Source of the DNA: Chara braunii
Taxonomy: Eukaryota > Streptophyta > Charophyceae > Charales > Characeae
DNA: 20,113 nt
Direction of reading: 5' to 3'
NCBI GenBank assembly: GCA_003427395.1
Contig: BFEA01000090.1
Location: 44,816 to 64,928 of the forward strand
Of this stretch, positions 18,513 through 20,113 are shown in pieces. The notes under the pieces were generated by a model, which saw only the letters and a list, made by a program, of their open reading frames with translations, made no database searches and had not been told where the DNA came from. Position numbers and translations under genes: made by a program. Within the stretch, counting starts at the first letter, position 1; the number at the start of each line of letters is the position of its first letter.

Positions 18513-18702
18513 ATGATTTCGAATATCCTCATGTATACTGTGCATTGTGTTCTATGTCTGCTTAACTGCAGTTTTTAAATGATTGAAAAAAAAAACAGGT
18601 TTTTCTCTCTCACTTTGAAAAATCTGCAACTGAATAAAATGAACTTTCTTTCGCTGCAACTTGCAGGATTGTGAATTGTTGAGTCTTATTGAAGGCTAGA
18701 GA

Positions 18703-18945
18703 ATGCAGAGAAAAGCCGGCTCCAGTGACTTTAGTCTGATGGACTTGATTCGTGTGCCTGGTAAAAAAAAGAATGACCTAGATGAGCACACCGTGCGAGC
18801 TTTCGAAAACACTGACAAACTTGACTCGTCCTCCATGACAGACATGTCTCAATTGAAGATACACATCGAGAGAGCATTGAGGAAAGGTGACACTCATGTT
18901 GAGTATCTTCTTAAGAAGGGGAAATACAATAAGGCGCATTCCTGA
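18703..18945 (+). CDS. Small unidentified ORF, 80 residues
   Basis: ATG at 18703 to TGA at 18943-18945, preceded in frame by TAG at 18697-18699. The translation is charged and balanced, unlike the low-complexity frames around it (for example HIERALRKGDTHVEYLLKKG near the C-terminus). A splice-acceptor-like CTTGCAG ends at 18667, so an upstream intron is possible. I do not recognise it. The last third loosely resembles the C-terminal pattern of small LYR-type proteins, but no LYR motif is visible and I give this little weight. Confidence 0.3.
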   Translation: MQRKAGSSDFSLMDLIRVPGKKKNDLDEHTVRAFENTDKLDSSSMTDMSQLKIHIERALRKGDTHVEYLLKKGKYNKAHS

Positions 18946-19134
18946 CAGAGATTCGCTTATGTTTGTGCATTGGACAGTTCGACTGTGAAGGTCTACAATA
19001 CCGGGTATGTCATTTGTACGAAATATTTTGTTGTGTACGCGTTCATAACAACCAATGAGACAAACTCATTGAACAACCATAAGTGCAAGGTGGAGGACAA
19101 AGACGCATCATGGAAAGAAGCACGCCTTTTTGTT
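18946..19134. other. No recognised feature
   Basis: AT-balanced sequence between the small ORF and the GT microsatellite. An open frame (18970-19263) continues through the microsatellite and into repeat arms, so it is not a credible gene. Confidence 0.5.
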
Positions 19135-19192
19135 CTGTGTGTGTGTGTGTGTGTGTGTGTCTCTCTCTCTCACACACACACATACACACACA
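19135..19192. repeat. Compound microsatellite GT, CT, CA
   Basis: A GT run, a short CT run and a CA run follow each other, so the GT and CA parts are reverse complements and could fold on each other. Confidence 0.93.
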
Positions 19193-19196
19193 CTGT

Positions 19197-19254
19197 TATC
19201 TTGGCTGAATCGGACAGGAATGATGGGTTGTATAAATTCGTTATAAGTGTGCGA
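19197..19254 (-). mobile_element. Foldback-element arm, abutting the next copy
   Basis: The reverse complement of this stretch matches the terminal arm of the foldback family: CCATCATTCC, GTCCGATT and AGCCAAG occur in order. Its own left partner is not visible; the compound microsatellite lies where it would be. It also forms an inverted repeat with the left arm of the adjoining copy (19268-19312). Confidence 0.6.
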
Positions 19255-19255
19255 C

Positions 19256-19399
19256 GCGCCTAGATAATGAACGTCTGCAGACCATCATTCCGGTCTGATT
19301 TAGCCAAAATCGAAGTTCGTTGTGCACACGGGAAGTTGGTCGTGATTTTAGCTTAATCGAATTGGGAAGATGACCTGTATACATTCACTATTAGGGCGG
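19256..19399. mobile_element. About 144-bp foldback element (MITE-like), second copy
   Basis: The left arm starts CGCCTAGATAATGAACGT and contains ATTCCGGTCTGATTTAGCC. The right arm, read in reverse complement, starts CCGCCCTAATAGTGAATGTA and contains the corresponding GATTAAGCTAAAATC. The centre has GTTGTGCACACGG, matching the centre of the 16653-16773 element. No coding capacity, and no convincing target-site duplication. Confidence 0.65.
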
Positions 19400-19801
19400 T
19401 TCTCACCGTAATAACGAATGTATATACATTTCATTTTTATTTATTTATTTATTTTTCGCAGCTTGAAACGTCATGTATTAGTGATCACAAGTGCTGGAAA
19501 TATTGTACTGAAAAAGAAAAGCCGCATCCACAACAACAAGAGTAAGATAATAACCAGACTACCAACATATATATCTGACCACCTATGATCACCAGAAAGA
19601 AGCCTCGAAACTGAACCCAACCTCAAGATTTACATCATTGCTCGTATTTCATCTCTCAGTCGCTTCCTCTTTGCAAAATTTTTGCCTCCCATCTCCATCC
19701 CTCGACAACCACGATTATCAAGCAAGCAGTCAAGTTACCAAGCGCTGAATGTCAGTTCATCACTTCAGTTCGTCATCATCCGTCATCCATCACTCCCAAC
19801 C
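19400..19801. other. No gene recognised
   Basis: AT-rich, with a short TTTA/TTTAT run (19436-19456) and an inverted repeat around 19370-19430 (GTATACATT/AATGTATATAC). The start of an open frame (19682-20002) lies here but runs into the GA array. Confidence 0.5.
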
Positions 19802-19869
19802 GCTCCATACATGCCATCTTTCCACTCCGATTTGACCAAAACTGGAGTGCGTTATCCACGGCGGATAAC
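19802..19869 (+). mobile_element. Foldback-family half copy
   Basis: CATCTTTCCACTCCGATTTG, then CCAAAA and GGAGTGCGTTATCCA, follow the family order of one arm plus centre. It ends in a 7-bp inverted repeat, GTTATCC (19851-19857) with GGATAAC (19863-19869), just before the GA array. The opposite arm is missing. Confidence 0.5.
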
Positions 19870-19881
19870 AGTCCCACCATC

Positions 19882-19886
<5 letters not shown>

Positions 19887-19959
<73 letters not shown>
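19887..19959. repeat. GA microsatellite
   Basis: About 36 uninterrupted GA units. Open frames across it on both strands are artefacts. Confidence 0.95.
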
Positions 19960-19960
<1 letters not shown>

Positions 19961-19998
19961 ACAGAGGCTTCTTGCCCGCAGCACAACCCATCCACAAA

Positions 19999-20061
19999 AT
20001 GAATATATACGGATTATCTATCTAGTTCGATTTAGCCAATATGACAGTGCTTTGTGCATGG
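19999..20061 (+). mobile_element. Foldback-family half copy
   Basis: ATGAATATATACGGATTATC, then GTTCGATTTAGCCAAT and AGTGCTTTGTGCATGG, match the left arm and centre of the family. Either the opposite arm is absent or it lies beyond the window. Confidence 0.5.
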
Positions 20062-20098
20062 TTGAAGGTGACTGACCTTGATGGGGGGGCGAAGGGAA

Positions 20099-20113
20099 GA
20101 GAGAGAGAGAGAG
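20099..20113. repeat. GA microsatellite running off the window
   Basis: Starts after GAAGGGAAG and continues to the last base. Confidence 0.8.

Noticed and set aside
19561-19615. CTGACC...CTCGAAACTGAA as a second hammerhead
   Set aside because: CTGATGA is absent and no stem II or stem III can be formed.
19682-20002. ORFs through the GA array with long RE or SL runs
   Set aside because: A dinucleotide repeat is open in several frames on both strands; no evidence of a gene.

Overview
This window looks like repeat-dominated nuclear DNA from a green-lineage eukaryote (a land plant or streptophyte alga; I cannot place it further). The evidence is a very long LTR retrotransposon with a plant-type primer binding site complementary to tRNA-Asp, a plant-style TATA box (TATAAATA) in its LTRs, many microsatellites, a decayed hAT transposase, small terminal-inverted-repeat elements, and no intact host gene. 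Two N characters at 17045 and 17141 fit a draft eukaryotic assembly.

Positions 1 to about 14148 are one LTR retrotransposon whose first ~190 bp lie outside the window. The 5' LTR (1-3018) and 3' LTR (about 11188-14148) are ~3 kb direct repeats that differ by point changes and by one 248-bp segment present only in the left copy. A perfect 18-nt tRNA-Asp PBS follows the left LTR (3022-3039) and a polypurine tract precedes the right one. The ~8.2 kb between them holds an unidentified broken ORF (4203-5046) and a gag gene (5289-6803) with a CCHC zinc knuckle and one in-frame amber codon. I see no protease, reverse transcriptase, RNase H or integrase, so the element looks non-autonomous. The rest of the interior is GC-rich and full of hairpins. 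Each LTR opens with an unusual array of ten stem-loops. Their loops share the core CCATAAGATTGG, or a variant keeping TAAGAT, while the flanking stems differ in sequence yet stay complementary.

From 14149 to 20113 the composition changes to AT-rich flanking DNA. A heavily frameshifted hAT transposase lies on the minus strand (14692-16555). It is followed by a 121-bp foldback element, two long TA microsatellites and, between them, a sequence with the full core of a type III hammerhead ribozyme (17218-17277, plus strand). A degenerate copy lies in opposite orientation just upstream (17061-17135). Farther right are two ORFs that could be exons of an unidentified gene (18244-18512, 18703-18945), then a cluster of foldback-element arms related to the first one (19197-20061), interleaved with GT/CT/CA and GA microsatellites.

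The most interesting signals are structural RNA or DNA rather than protein: the covarying stem-loop array in the LTRs and the hammerhead pair.
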